36,423 nucleotides of DNA from RGIG3135 sp964477115 (GTDB lineage: Bacteria; Actinomycetota; Coriobacteriia; Coriobacteriales; Eggerthellaceae), in NCBI GenBank assembly GCA_964477115.1, contig CAYZCY010000013.1, forward strand, positions 1 through 36,423, in the 5' to 3' direction. Position numbers and translations under genes: made by a program. Shown in pieces: positions 24,477 to 32,531 of the stretch; the first letter of the stretch is position 1, and each line of letters begins with the position of its first letter. The notes under the pieces were generated by a model, which saw only the letters and a list, made by a program, of their open reading frames with translations, made no database searches and was not told the DNA's origin.

Positions 24477-25025
24477 TTACTCTGCAATGATAGTGATGAA
24501 CTTGGCAGGCACATCCCCACCGCAACGTTGTCCGTGGGGATACATGGGGTTGAAGTAAATGCTGTCACCGGCGTTGAGCGTGAACTCCTTGTCGCCAAAA
24601 GTAACGACAATCGTGCCTTCGATGACCACGTTAAACTCCTGACCCGTATGGGTGACGAGCTTGGCGGGTTCGTCTGACGGATCGAGGACAACGAGAAGAG
24701 GCTGCATAATTTTTCCCTGCATGCGCCAGGCGAGGTCTTCGTAGTAATAGCCGGGGTAGCGGTCGACCTCCTTGCCCTTGCCGGACCTGACTACCTGATA
24801 GGTATCAAGCTTTGCCGCAGTTCCGGTTAGAATTTCGGTGAACTCGACGCCAAAGGTCTTAGCCATATGGTAGATAGCGGAAATTGGCACGTCAGCGCCC
24901 GTGCTTTCCCACTCCTGATAGGTTTCCAGGCTAACACCAAGCTCGCTGGCCATTTCCTCCTGCGAAACATCGCAAGCTTCACGCAATCCTTCGATGCGAA
25001 GACCGATCTCCTTCATCTCATCCAT
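24477..25025 (-). CDS. XRE-family regulator with cupin domain, copy 1
   Basis: Probable ligand-sensing transcription factor. The 182 residues have a Cro/C1-type helix-turn-helix (about 9-62, with SQEEMASELGVSLETYQEWES) and a C-terminal cupin_2 domain (about 108-180, with HTGQEFNVVIEG, LNAGDSIYFNP and YPHGQR). The cupin His and Glu positions suggest a metal- or small-ligand-binding pocket. It sits 5 nt after the oxidoreductase gamma gene and 16 nt before the acyl-CoA synthetase, so it likely regulates this cluster. It resembles the second copy at 30389 in architecture, but the sequences are clearly diverged. Confidence 0.85.
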   Translation of the reverse strand: MDEMKEIGLRIEGLREACDVSQEEMASELGVSLETYQEWESTGADVPISAIYHMAKTFGVEFTEILTGTAAKLDTYQVVRSGKGKEVDRYPGYYYEDLAWRMQGKIMQPLLVVLDPSDEPAKLVTHTGQEFNVVIEGTIVVTFGDKEFTLNAGDSIYFNPMYPHGQRCGGDVPAKFITIIAE

Positions 25026-25030
25026 TTTGC

Positions 25031-25567
25031 CTAGGCCTCCATTCCGAGTTTGATGGCAACGCGGTTTTTGTCGATCATGGCCGCGCGCTTAGGCGGAATG
25101 CACTTGACGACAGCGGCATCGAGACTCTCCTCGGAGCAGAAAGGCTCTTCCGCGAAGAGACGACCGAGCAAGACGATGTTGGCGAGGCCCTTAAGACCTG
25201 CATCTTCTGCAATCTTAGTTGCCGGGATGCCGATGACTCGGATGTCCTCGCGCTCCTTAAGATCAGCGACCATAGAGGTGTCGGCAACGATGACGCCACC
25301 GGGCTTTACCGTATCGACGAATTTGTCGAAAGAGGGCTGATTCATGGCGATGACCGCATCGGGCTCAGTGACAAGCGGGCTTCCGATCAGGGAGTCCGAA
25401 ACCGTGACGGAGCAGTTTGCGGTGCCGCCGCGCATCTCGGGACCGTAAGACGGAAACCACGAAACCTCGCGTCCCTCGATGAGGCCCGCATAGGCAACGA
25501 CCTTACCGGAGAACAGGGTACCCTGGCCACCGAAGCCAGCGAATACCGCCTGCATATCCTTGGACAT
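25031..25567 (-). CDS. 2-oxoacid:ferredoxin oxidoreductase, gamma subunit
   Basis: Gamma (CoA-interacting) subunit of a ferredoxin-dependent 2-oxoacid oxidoreductase. From the ATG at 25567 it has 178 residues, starting with FAGFGGQGTLFSGK (GFGGQG at 11-16) and containing SYGPEMRGGTANCSV, both typical of KorC/VorA/PorC-type gamma chains. GGAGG lies 6 nt before the ATG. The frame upstream of it is read-in over the beta gene. It forms the end of a delta-alpha-beta-gamma block. The substrate class (2-oxoglutarate, branched-chain or aryl) is not decided by this subunit. Confidence 0.9.
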   Translation of the reverse strand: MSKDMQAVFAGFGGQGTLFSGKVVAYAGLIEGREVSWFPSYGPEMRGGTANCSVTVSDSLIGSPLVTEPDAVIAMNQPSFDKFVDTVKPGGVIVADTSMVADLKEREDIRVIGIPATKIAEDAGLKGLANIVLLGRLFAEEPFCSEESLDAAVVKCIPPKRAAMIDKNRVAIKLGMEA

Positions 25568-25577
25568 ATCCGGCCTC

Positions 25578-26414
25578 CTATTCCGCAGCCTTGGGCTGAG
25601 CGATCGGGCACTCGGCAGCGCGTACGAGCGCCGCCTCGGCAACGTTTGCATAACCCTCGGCGACAACATCCTTGTAAACACCGAGCGGGTAGTACGGAAG
25701 CATGTTCTCGCGCATCCAGTCAAATGCTCCCTGAGGCGTCATACCCCAGTTAGTCGGGCACGTAGAGACAACTTCGACCATGGAGTAACCGCGGCCCGCA
25801 ATCTGCGTTTCGAAGGCCTTCTTGATGGCCTTCTTGGCCTTGCGCACGTTGGCGGGCTTGTCGACGGTGACGCGCTCGATGTAGGCAACGCCGTCAAGGG
25901 TGGAAAGCAGTTCGCTCACGCGCACGGGATAACCGGCAGTGTCGACGTCACGGCCGTAAGGAGAGGTTTGGGTAACCTGGTTCGGAAGCGAGGTGGGCGC
26001 CATCTGTCCACCGGTCATGCCGTAAATGGCGTTATTGATGAAGATGACGGTGACGTTTTCGCCGCGGGTAGCAGCATGAACGGTTTCGGCCATGCCGATG
26101 GAGGCTAAGTCGCCGTCACCTTGGTATGCGAAGACAAGGTTGTTGGGATGAACGCGCTTGACACCCGTAGCAACAGCGGGAGCGCGACCATGCGCAGCCT
26201 CGATCATGTCGCAATTGAAGAAGTCGTAGGCCATGACGGCACAGCCGACAGGAGCGATGCCCACGGCATCCCCCTCAACGCCGAGCTCATCCAAAACTTC
26301 GGCGACAAGACGGATGACGATGCCGTGAGGACAACCCGGGCAATAGTTGGTAACGACGGGAGTGAGTGCGTGAGGGCGCTCGTAGACGATCTTTTCTGCA
26401 GCAGCTTCGGCCAT
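25578..26414 (-). CDS. 2-oxoacid:ferredoxin oxidoreductase, beta (TPP) subunit
   Basis: Thiamine-pyrophosphate subunit that decarboxylates the 2-oxoacid. The 278 residues include the N-terminal NYCPGCPHG (C25, C28, cluster-related) and the TPP-binding GDGD (99-102) through NNAIYGMTGGQM (127-138). The ATG at 26414 follows the alpha-subunit TAG by 1 nt, with AGGTGA 6 nt upstream, and is preferred over a GTG at 26423 that lies too close to any SD. Together with alpha it forms the catalytic core. Confidence 0.93.
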   Translation of the reverse strand: MAEAAAEKIVYERPHALTPVVTNYCPGCPHGIVIRLVAEVLDELGVEGDAVGIAPVGCAVMAYDFFNCDMIEAAHGRAPAVATGVKRVHPNNLVFAYQGDGDLASIGMAETVHAATRGENVTVIFINNAIYGMTGGQMAPTSLPNQVTQTSPYGRDVDTAGYPVRVSELLSTLDGVAYIERVTVDKPANVRKAKKAIKKAFETQIAGRGYSMVEVVSTCPTNWGMTPQGAFDWMRENMLPYYPLGVYKDVVAEGYANVAEAALVRAAECPIAQPKAAE

Positions 26415-26415
26415 G

Positions 26416-27486
26416 CTACTCACCTTCCCCTTCGTTCATCTCAACGATCTTGGCAAGAACCTCGGCGGGCGTCGGGATCACGCCGCCGGTACGTCCATAG
26501 AAGTCAACGGGTGCGGCGCCCTTTGCCGCAAGTCGCACATCGTCAACCATCTGACCCATGTTCATCTCCACGACAAGGAGAGACTTCGCAGACTCGGCTG
26601 CAGCAGATACGGCCTGCTCGGGGAAAGGCCACAGGGTAATGGGGCGCAGAAGACCTGCCTTGATGCCCTGCTCACGCGCAGCGTTCACAGCAGAGCGGGC
26701 CACGCGGGCCGATGCGCCAAATGCGACGACGACGATGTCGGCGTCGTCAACGAGATAGCTTTCGCAACGCTGCTCGTTCGCCTTAATCTCAGCATAGCGC
26801 TCGTAACGTTCGATGTTGAGCGCCTCAAGCTTGTCAGCCGTGAGGTAGAGCGAGTTGACAACGTTGTGCTCACGCTGGTGCTTGTGGCCCGTGGTTGCCC
26901 AAGGCTTTTCGGGAAGGCTTGCGAGCTCGCGCTGCTCGGGAAGAGCGACGGGCTCCATCATCTGGCCCAAAAGACCGTCGCCCAGAATCATGACGGGCAT
27001 ACGGTACCTATCCGCGATATCGAAGGCCTCGTATGCGCAATCCGCCATCTCCTGGACGGTGGAAGGAGCCAAAACGAAGACCTGGAAGTCGCCATGACCC
27101 GTCGCACGCGTTGCCTGCCAGTAATCGGACTGGGAGGGCTGAATGCCGCCGAGACCCGGACCACCGCGCTGGATGTTGATGATGACGCCGGGAAGGTCAG
27201 AACCGGCCATATAGGAAATACCTTCGCTCTTTAGCGAAATTCCCGGGGAGGAAGAAGAGGTCATGACGCGGGCGCCAGCGGCGGAGGCGCCGTACACCAT
27301 GTTGATGGCGGCGATTTCAGACTCTGCCTGCAAGTAGGTGCCACCCACCTGGGGAAGGCGCTTGGACATGTATGCAGCAACCTCGGTTTGAGGCGTAATG
27401 GGATATCCGAAGAAGAATCTGCACCCTGCTCGCAGGGCAGCCTCGGCAAGCGCCTCGTTTCCCTTCATGAGTACTTTCTCGGCCAT
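26416..27486 (-). CDS. 2-oxoacid:ferredoxin oxidoreductase, alpha subunit
   Basis: Alpha subunit of the KorA/VorB type, 353 residues from the ATG at 27486 (GGAGG 5 nt upstream). The conserved FGYPITPQTEV lies at 26-36, with the QAESEIAAINMVYGAS segment near 54-69 and GGPGLGGIQPSQSDYWQAT near 108-126. It is a separate chain, not the fused gamma-alpha of some KGOR enzymes, which with the separate delta chain gives a four-subunit enzyme. The ATG is 2 nt after the ferredoxin stop. Oxidation yields acyl-CoA, CO2 and reduced ferredoxin; the reverse, reductive carboxylation, is also possible. Confidence 0.93.
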   Translation of the reverse strand: MAEKVLMKGNEALAEAALRAGCRFFFGYPITPQTEVAAYMSKRLPQVGGTYLQAESEIAAINMVYGASAAGARVMTSSSSPGISLKSEGISYMAGSDLPGVIINIQRGGPGLGGIQPSQSDYWQATRATGHGDFQVFVLAPSTVQEMADCAYEAFDIADRYRMPVMILGDGLLGQMMEPVALPEQRELASLPEKPWATTGHKHQREHNVVNSLYLTADKLEALNIERYERYAEIKANEQRCESYLVDDADIVVVAFGASARVARSAVNAAREQGIKAGLLRPITLWPFPEQAVSAAAESAKSLLVVEMNMGQMVDDVRLAAKGAAPVDFYGRTGGVIPTPAEVLAKIVEMNEGEGE

Positions 27487-27488
27487 GC

Positions 27489-27695
27489 TTACCTCCAAAC
27501 CGTGATAGCGACATCGGGGCACATGGTTGCGCAGTTTGCGCAGCCGGTGCACTTGGCCTGGTCGATGCAGTGAGCGGGATGATAACCCTTCGGCGTGATG
27601 CGTTCGGGGTCGAGTTCGATGATGTGACGCGGGCAGGCATCAACGCATAGGCCGCAACCTTTGCAGAATCCCTCGTCAACGGCGATTCTTGCCAT
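27489..27695 (-). CDS. 2x[4Fe-4S] ferredoxin, delta subunit of the 2-oxoacid oxidoreductase
   Basis: Small electron-carrier subunit of 68 residues with two four-cysteine clusters: C11, C14, C17, C21-P, and C49, C52, C55, C59-P. This is the delta chain that passes electrons from the TPP subunit to free ferredoxin. GAGAGG lies 6 nt before the ATG. It is the first gene of the four-subunit block, and its length and motif spacing match KorD/VorC-type subunits. Confidence 0.92.
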   Translation of the reverse strand: MARIAVDEGFCKGCGLCVDACPRHIIELDPERITPKGYHPAHCIDQAKCTGCANCATMCPDVAITVWR

Positions 27696-27729
27696 GAAGC
27701 ACCTCTCTCAAATATATTTACGTCACGCA

Positions 27730-27747
27730 TGCGACCACTCGGTCGCA
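27730..27747 (-). promoter_or_regulatory. hairpin in the gap before the oxidoreductase block
   Basis: A perfect 7-bp stem (27730-27736 with 27741-27747) with a 4-nt loop sits in the 70-nt gap between the NTPase stop and the ferredoxin start. No T-run follows on the minus strand, so it looks like a processing or stability element rather than a terminator. No convincing promoter is visible in the gap. Confidence 0.4.
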
Positions 27748-27765
27748 CTGCGCAAATTCCAAAAA

Positions 27766-28494
27766 CTATTCCCAAGGGGAACGAACAAGCATCCTAACAG
27801 GATAGCGTTTTTCAGCATCAAAAGCAGTCTTTGCGCCAAGCTTCTCCTGCGGAAGAAGCCAAATCGGCTGCGTTGTGCAGACGAGGTCAAGGTCTGCAAA
27901 ACCGGCGACTTCGCAAGCGAAGGCCCCCCCGCCTTCGATGATCTCCCACGAGGTCTCAGACTTCATGTGGGCGTTGCTCACGATGCCGGTGGCCCTCAAG
28001 CCAGAGCGGGCCTCTATCTCATATAGAACCGACAATGCCTCCTGGGGCTCCTGAGTCAAGTTTCGATAGCGATTGACGACGTAGAGCAGATCATAATCGC
28101 CCGCCGCGATATCAGCGGAATAACGCGCAAGCGCGGTAGCACCCGCATCGTCACCGCCAACGTCAATGATGAGCTTGCGCTTGCGAGCCCCCTTCAGCTC
28201 ATCAAAGTAAGCGCGATTAATGGCAGGAATGATTGCGCCCGTCAAAGAGGGAACATCGAGGTTAGAACCAGCTTCAGCAAAGACTGGGGCAATCAATTCG
28301 ATGCCATGCTCTTCAAGCATTGAGCGGTATTCGCTTGAGCGAAAGTAAGGGTTGACGATGTCGAGGTCCACCAAACTAGTCTCATAGCCGTCGATGGCGG
28401 CATCAACGGCTATGTTCAAAGCAAAGTTGGTCTTTCCGACGCCGTAATGACCGCAGACAATCGTAACGGCCTTAAGCGGAAAAGGAAGAGGCAT
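27766..28494 (-). CDS. MinD/ParA-like P-loop NTPase, function unknown
   Basis: A 242-residue SIMIBI-class NTPase. Walker A is GHYGVGKT at 15-22; in the usual deviant form (KGGVGKT) the signature Lys is present, but here that position is His and the next Gly is Tyr. A DLDIVNPYFRSSEYR segment (43-57) corresponds to the switch I region, and IIDVGGDDAGA (109-119) to Walker B and switch II. No transmembrane segment is evident. Its ATG overlaps the acyl-CoA synthetase TAA as TAATG, so the two are coupled. It may be an enzyme-maturation or metal-insertion NTPase like CooC, or a localisation factor; both are guesses. Confidence 0.8.
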   Translation of the reverse strand: MPLPFPLKAVTIVCGHYGVGKTNFALNIAVDAAIDGYETSLVDLDIVNPYFRSSEYRSMLEEHGIELIAPVFAEAGSNLDVPSLTGAIIPAINRAYFDELKGARKRKLIIDVGGDDAGATALARYSADIAAGDYDLLYVVNRYRNLTQEPQEALSVLYEIEARSGLRATGIVSNAHMKSETSWEIIEGGGAFACEVAGFADLDLVCTTQPIWLLPQEKLGAKTAFDAEKRYPVRMLVRSPWE

Positions 28495-30275
28495 TAGGCC
28501 TGACCTTCCTTTTCCTCAGCGGCCTTTTCGTCAGCCTGCCTGATGGCAACGCGACGGATCTTGCCGTTTACGGTGCGCGGCAGTTCGCTCACGTATTCAA
28601 TGATGCGCGGGAACTTATACGGAGCCGTCTGGTTTTTGACCCACTTCTGAAGCTCACGGGTAAGGTCATCAGAAGGCTTGTAACCTTCGCTCAAGACAAC
28701 CGTAGCCTTAACCGCTTTTCCGCGAACGGGATCAGGCACACCCGTAACAGCAACCTCGCGAACGGCGTCGTGCTCAAGCATGACGCTTTCGATCTCGAAG
28801 GGGCCAATACGATAGCCGCTCGATTTGATGACGTCATCGTTTCGTCCCACATACCAGAGGAAGCCGTCTTCGTCACGCCATGCAGTATCGCCCGTGTGAT
28901 ACCAACCATCGTGCATAGCCTCAGCGGTCTTTTCGGGACTGCGGAAGTACTCCATCATGATGCCGGCAGGACGGGGATCGCATGCAATGCAGATCTCACC
29001 GGTTTCACCGTTGTTGCAACGCGTTCCATCCTCGCGAAGGATCTCTACCCTAAAAGCCGGAGAAGGCTTGCCCATAGAGCCGGGGCGCGGAGTCGAATTG
29101 GTGAGGTTTGCGATGGTGAGGGGCGTTTCGGTTTGCCCAAAGCCCTCGTAGATGGTAAGACCCGTATGCTCTTTCCAGAAATCAAAGAGATCGGGGTTAA
29201 GGGCCTCGCCGGCCGTCGTGCAATACTCAAGCGAACTCAAATCAAAGGAGTCGATATCCGTCTGCATCATGAGACGGTACATAGTCGGCGGGCAGCACAA
29301 GGTGGTGATGCCGTACTTGCCGATCATGCTGAGAATCTCGTTGGGCTGATAGCGATCGAAGTCATACGTGAAAACGCAGGCCTCCATAAGCCACTGACCG
29401 TAGTACTTGCCCCAGACAGCCTTGCCCCAACCGGTATCGGCGATGGTGAAGTGAACACCATCGGGGCGAACGTTGTGCCAATGCTTAGCCGTGACAAGAT
29501 GCGCGATGGCGTACAGGGAGTCGTGCAGCACCATCTTGGGGTTACCTGAGGTTCCGGAACTGAAGTACATGAGCATGGGATCAAGTGCAAGGGTGTCACG
29601 ACGCTCGAACACCTCAGAAGCAGCGCTCACACCAGCGTTGAAGTCAACCCAGCCCTCGCGGTTGATGGTGGGAAGGCAGATGCCCTGTTCACCGGAAAGC
29701 GCAGCACCGACCAATTCTCCTTCAAAGATCTGGAAGCTGCCGTCTTCGTTTTGCGGCGTAAGGCCTGCACCGGGCGCATTCACCAGAATCAAGCTCTCGA
29801 CGCTCGGACAAGTCGAAACCACGTTATCCACGACATCGGCGATATAGCCTGCGGAAGTGCAGATGATAGATTTGATTGAGGCGCCGTTGAGGCGGTACTC
29901 GAGATCATGCTCCTTTAGCATGAAGGTAGCAGGCACCATGACAGCGCCAAGCTTTGCAAGCGCCGTTGCGACAAACCAGAACTGATAGTGCCTACGAAGG
30001 ATGACAAGAACATAGTCGCCCTTGCCAATACCCTGCTCGGAAAGGAAGTTAGCGGTCTTGTCAGACCACTTCTTCATATCCGCAAAGGTGAAGAAGTGCT
30101 CCTCCCCTTCAGGATTGCACCAGATCATCGCTCGACGATCGGGATCATTCAGGGCAATATCGTCAACGACGTCGTATCCGAAATTGAAGTTCTCGGGAGC
30201 TACTACCTTGAAGTCAACGAGCTGCTTCTTGTCGTTGTATTCTTCCTCGACAAATCGAAGGTTGATGTTTCTCAT
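28494..30275 (-). CDS. AMP-forming acyl-CoA synthetase (MACS-type), copy 2
   Basis: Paralogue of the synthetase at 22787. The 593 residues have NFGYDVVDD at 31-39, YFSSGTSGNPKMV at 237-249, GFGQTETPL, YRIGPFEIES and catalytic Lys572 in NGKIRR, so all core motifs are intact. It carries insertions relative to copy 1 around 170-205 and a charged C-terminal tail, and motif details differ (for example GTSGNPK rather than GTTGNAK), which suggests a different substrate. The start has only a weak SD (AAAGAG about 10 nt away). It follows an XRE-cupin regulator after a 113-nt gap and overlaps the NTPase gene by 1 nt. Confidence 0.9.
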   Translation of the reverse strand: MRNINLRFVEEEYNDKKQLVDFKVVAPENFNFGYDVVDDIALNDPDRRAMIWCNPEGEEHFFTFADMKKWSDKTANFLSEQGIGKGDYVLVILRRHYQFWFVATALAKLGAVMVPATFMLKEHDLEYRLNGASIKSIICTSAGYIADVVDNVVSTCPSVESLILVNAPGAGLTPQNEDGSFQIFEGELVGAALSGEQGICLPTINREGWVDFNAGVSAASEVFERRDTLALDPMLMYFSSGTSGNPKMVLHDSLYAIAHLVTAKHWHNVRPDGVHFTIADTGWGKAVWGKYYGQWLMEACVFTYDFDRYQPNEILSMIGKYGITTLCCPPTMYRLMMQTDIDSFDLSSLEYCTTAGEALNPDLFDFWKEHTGLTIYEGFGQTETPLTIANLTNSTPRPGSMGKPSPAFRVEILREDGTRCNNGETGEICIACDPRPAGIMMEYFRSPEKTAEAMHDGWYHTGDTAWRDEDGFLWYVGRNDDVIKSSGYRIGPFEIESVMLEHDAVREVAVTGVPDPVRGKAVKATVVLSEGYKPSDDLTRELQKWVKNQTAPYKFPRIIEYVSELPRTVNGKIRRVAIRQADEKAAEEKEGQA

Positions 30276-30388
30276 GATTAAAATTCTCTTTCGTGATTTA
30301 GGCGACGCAATACCGCCGCCTCAGGAGCGGATCGAAGCTTTTCAACGGCGCAAACGAAAGCGCGGAACACCCGCGACATCGAGTGCGC

Positions 30389-30973
30389 CTAGATAATCTT
30401 CTCCTCCGGATCACGAAGAACAACCGCGAGGAACTTGCACTCTTCGCCGCCAATGGCAATCATGCCATGCCCGCGACCAGAGTCATACATGACAAGGTCA
30501 CCGGCCTCAAGCTCTTCGACATGGCCTTCATAGGCAAAGCGAAGCTTGCCGGAAATGACGAAGTCAAGTTCCTGGCCCTTATGAGAAGACAGGTGAATGG
30601 GAGCATCCTGCTCTTCGGGAAGATAAGGCGCGGTAACAAGGAAGGGCTCCGCGAGCTTGTTTCGGAAATGAGGCGCCTTATGCAGGTATTCGAAGCCGGC
30701 GCGGCGCTTGATGGACAGACCGTCTTTGGCTCTTGTCAGGGAATACCCAGTGAGGTGAGGGTTTTCACCGGTCAGAAGCTCAATGACATCGACTCCGAAG
30801 CGGTTGGCGCAACGGTAGAGGAAGGTAAACGACAGGTCGTTGTCACCCGACTCTTGAGCTGCGTAAGCAGCAACGCTCAAGCCGGTGGCCTCGGCCATTT
30901 CCTGCATCGTGAGGTCAAGGTCTTCACGCAAGGCCCGAATCCTACCTGCCACCTCTTTGATATTCGGCTCCAT
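30389..30973 (-). CDS. XRE-family regulator with cupin domain, copy 2
   Basis: The 194 residues have a Cro/C1-type helix-turn-helix (about 8-65, with TMQEMAEATGLSVAAYAAQESG) and a cupin_2 domain (about 115-190, with HKGQELDFVISGKLRF, LEAGDLVMYDSGRGHGM and FLAVVL). It is preceded by a perfect SD (AAAAGGAGG, 5-nt spacer) and is the first gene of its transcript after the rsmB terminator. The upstream region holds a 10-bp palindrome, CGCAATTGCG, around 31042-31051, which may be an operator. It likely controls the following synthetase and NTPase and perhaps the whole cluster. Confidence 0.85.
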   Translation of the reverse strand: MEPNIKEVAGRIRALREDLDLTMQEMAEATGLSVAAYAAQESGDNDLSFTFLYRCANRFGVDVIELLTGENPHLTGYSLTRAKDGLSIKRRAGFEYLHKAPHFRNKLAEPFLVTAPYLPEEQDAPIHLSSHKGQELDFVISGKLRFAYEGHVEELEAGDLVMYDSGRGHGMIAIGGEECKFLAVVLRDPEEKII

Positions 30974-31092
30974 GAATGACTACCTCCTTTTCTTCTAAGT
31001 GCGCAGCGCCAAGGGGCGGCTGCTAGGCTGGATGTTATCTCGACACGAACGCAATTGCGATCGAGGCAAAAGATTGGTCCTGATTGTATAAG

Positions 31093-31118
31093 AAAGACCG
31101 AGCGCGAACTCGGTCTTT
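31093..31118 (-). terminator. intrinsic terminator of the dnaG-def-fmt-rsmB operon
   Basis: A perfect 10-bp stem (31093-31102 with 31109-31118) with a 6-nt loop ends in TTT and continues with CTTAT on the minus strand. It begins 10 nt after the rsmB stop. It is symmetrical enough to work in either direction. Confidence 0.85.
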
Positions 31119-31127
31119 AACAGTGAA

Positions 31128-32531
31128 TTAATTCAACTTGACCATTTTCACGGCGAAATGCGCATCGCTTCCCCGGGACGTCAAATTGCTGGCGAAACTC
31201 GATCTGCCGCCGATGGGAACAAGCCTGAAGGCGCAACCTTCGTCGCTTTGGAGGAAAGCTTTCACCACCTTGACGTCTTCTTCATCCGTGATGGTGCAAG
31301 TGGCGTACGCAAGCGTTCCCCCCGCGTTGACGTGACGTGCAGCAGATTTGAGCATGCTGAGGCCCAAGCTAGCGTATTCCTTGATGGTTTCGGGTTTAAG
31401 ACGCCATCTGATTTCGGGATGTCTTCGCAAAGTACCCAAACCGGTACACGGAGCATCGATGAAGACAAGGTCGAAGCGCTCATCTCCCACAACTTCATCA
31501 AGCTTCGTGGCATCCCCCGTGAGCGCCTGCGATACATGCACGCCGTATTGCTCCGCGCGATCAGCAAGAAGCTTGGTTTTGAATTTGTGATTGTCGAGCG
31601 TGAGGTAGTGTTTCACCTGCTCACCCCACCTGCGCTGTGCATTGGACTGCAGCAGGATGGTTTTAGTACCACGACCGGCGCCAATCTCGAGAACAGAACG
31701 AGGGGCGGGCAGGCCCTCTTCGGGAAGCACAAGGCTCGCCACCGCCTGAGAAGCGGCGTCGGAGACAAGCATCTCCCCCCTGTTGAGCATGCGGGCCACG
31801 CGACCATCGACCAGTACAGAGCCGCTGTTGAGCAGATAGCAGCCCTTAACCTGCAGACCACCAGCGCCAGCGGCTTGAGGCTGAGCCTTTGCATCCTCGA
31901 GCACGCTGAGCACGGACTCATCTGAGGCTTTGAGAGCATTGACGGCAACGAATACCGGAGCAGGCTCGTTGGATGCCTTGAAGAAATCGTGCGCAGCTTG
32001 AGGGCCGAGAGTGGCGTTTACCAATTCGACAAGCCAGGTAGGGAAAGCCACCAGGCGTGAATACGCGGCTATATCGGTTCTCGGATCACCGAAAGGGAAG
32101 CTGTCCTTCGCCTTAACAACCTTGCGAAGGACGGAGTTTGCCAAACCGGCGGCCTTTGGGGCCACGCTTCGCACCAGCTCAACACCTTGATCTACCGCCG
32201 CGTGGGGGCTTTTATCCAAGTAGATGATCTCATAGGTGCTGATCTGAAGGGCGTCACGAACGTCGTCTTTAACATCTTTCGGGGAGTTCATGCACCGGTT
32301 AAGGACATCATCGAGGGAACCACGAGAGCTCACCACACCGAGAACGAGCAAGGTGGCGAATGCGCGGTCTTCCCTGCTCATCGATGAATTGTCAATATAC
32401 TTGGAAATGACATCCTGTGCAAAGGCATCACGTTCACGGGAGATGCGAACAACCTCCAAGGCCGCAAGACGCGCAGGGGAAGCACCACTGCCGCGCCTGC
32501 CGCCCCGAACCCTAAGTTCAGCGCTACACAT
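31128..32531 (-). CDS. rsmB: 16S rRNA (cytosine967-C5)-methyltransferase RsmB
   Basis: Methylates C967 of 16S rRNA with SAM. The 467 residues have an N-terminal NusB-like helical domain (about 20-150), a linker, and a Rossmann methyltransferase domain with SAM-binding GAGRGTKT at 284-291, DAPC with Cys362 and the YATC motif with Cys412, the paired cysteines of RNA m5C methyltransferases. The N-terminus carries an extra Gly/Arg-rich stretch (RVRGGRRGSG). Its ATG overlaps the fmt stop by 8 nt. def-fmt-rsmB order is widely conserved. Confidence 0.95.
   Translation of the reverse strand: MCSAELRVRGGRRGSGASPARLAALEVVRISRERDAFAQDVISKYIDNSSMSREDRAFATLLVLGVVSSRGSLDDVLNRCMNSPKDVKDDVRDALQISTYEIIYLDKSPHAAVDQGVELVRSVAPKAAGLANSVLRKVVKAKDSFPFGDPRTDIAAYSRLVAFPTWLVELVNATLGPQAAHDFFKASNEPAPVFVAVNALKASDESVLSVLEDAKAQPQAAGAGGLQVKGCYLLNSGSVLVDGRVARMLNRGEMLVSDAASQAVASLVLPEEGLPAPRSVLEIGAGRGTKTILLQSNAQRRWGEQVKHYLTLDNHKFKTKLLADRAEQYGVHVSQALTGDATKLDEVVGDERFDLVFIDAPCTGLGTLRRHPEIRWRLKPETIKEYASLGLSMLKSAARHVNAGGTLAYATCTITDEEDVKVVKAFLQSDEGCAFRLVPIGGRSSFASNLTSRGSDAHFAVKMVKLN

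Noticed and set aside
24461..24691. N-terminal extension of acyl-CoA synthetase 1 to an upstream start
   Set aside because: It would overlap the whole 3' end of the regulator gene in another frame, with low-complexity Ser-rich sequence and no homology to MACS enzymes.
27696..27765. Terminator between the NTPase gene and the ferredoxin gene
   Set aside because: The hairpin at 27730-27747 lacks a T-run on the minus strand, so read-through into the oxidoreductase genes is at least as likely.
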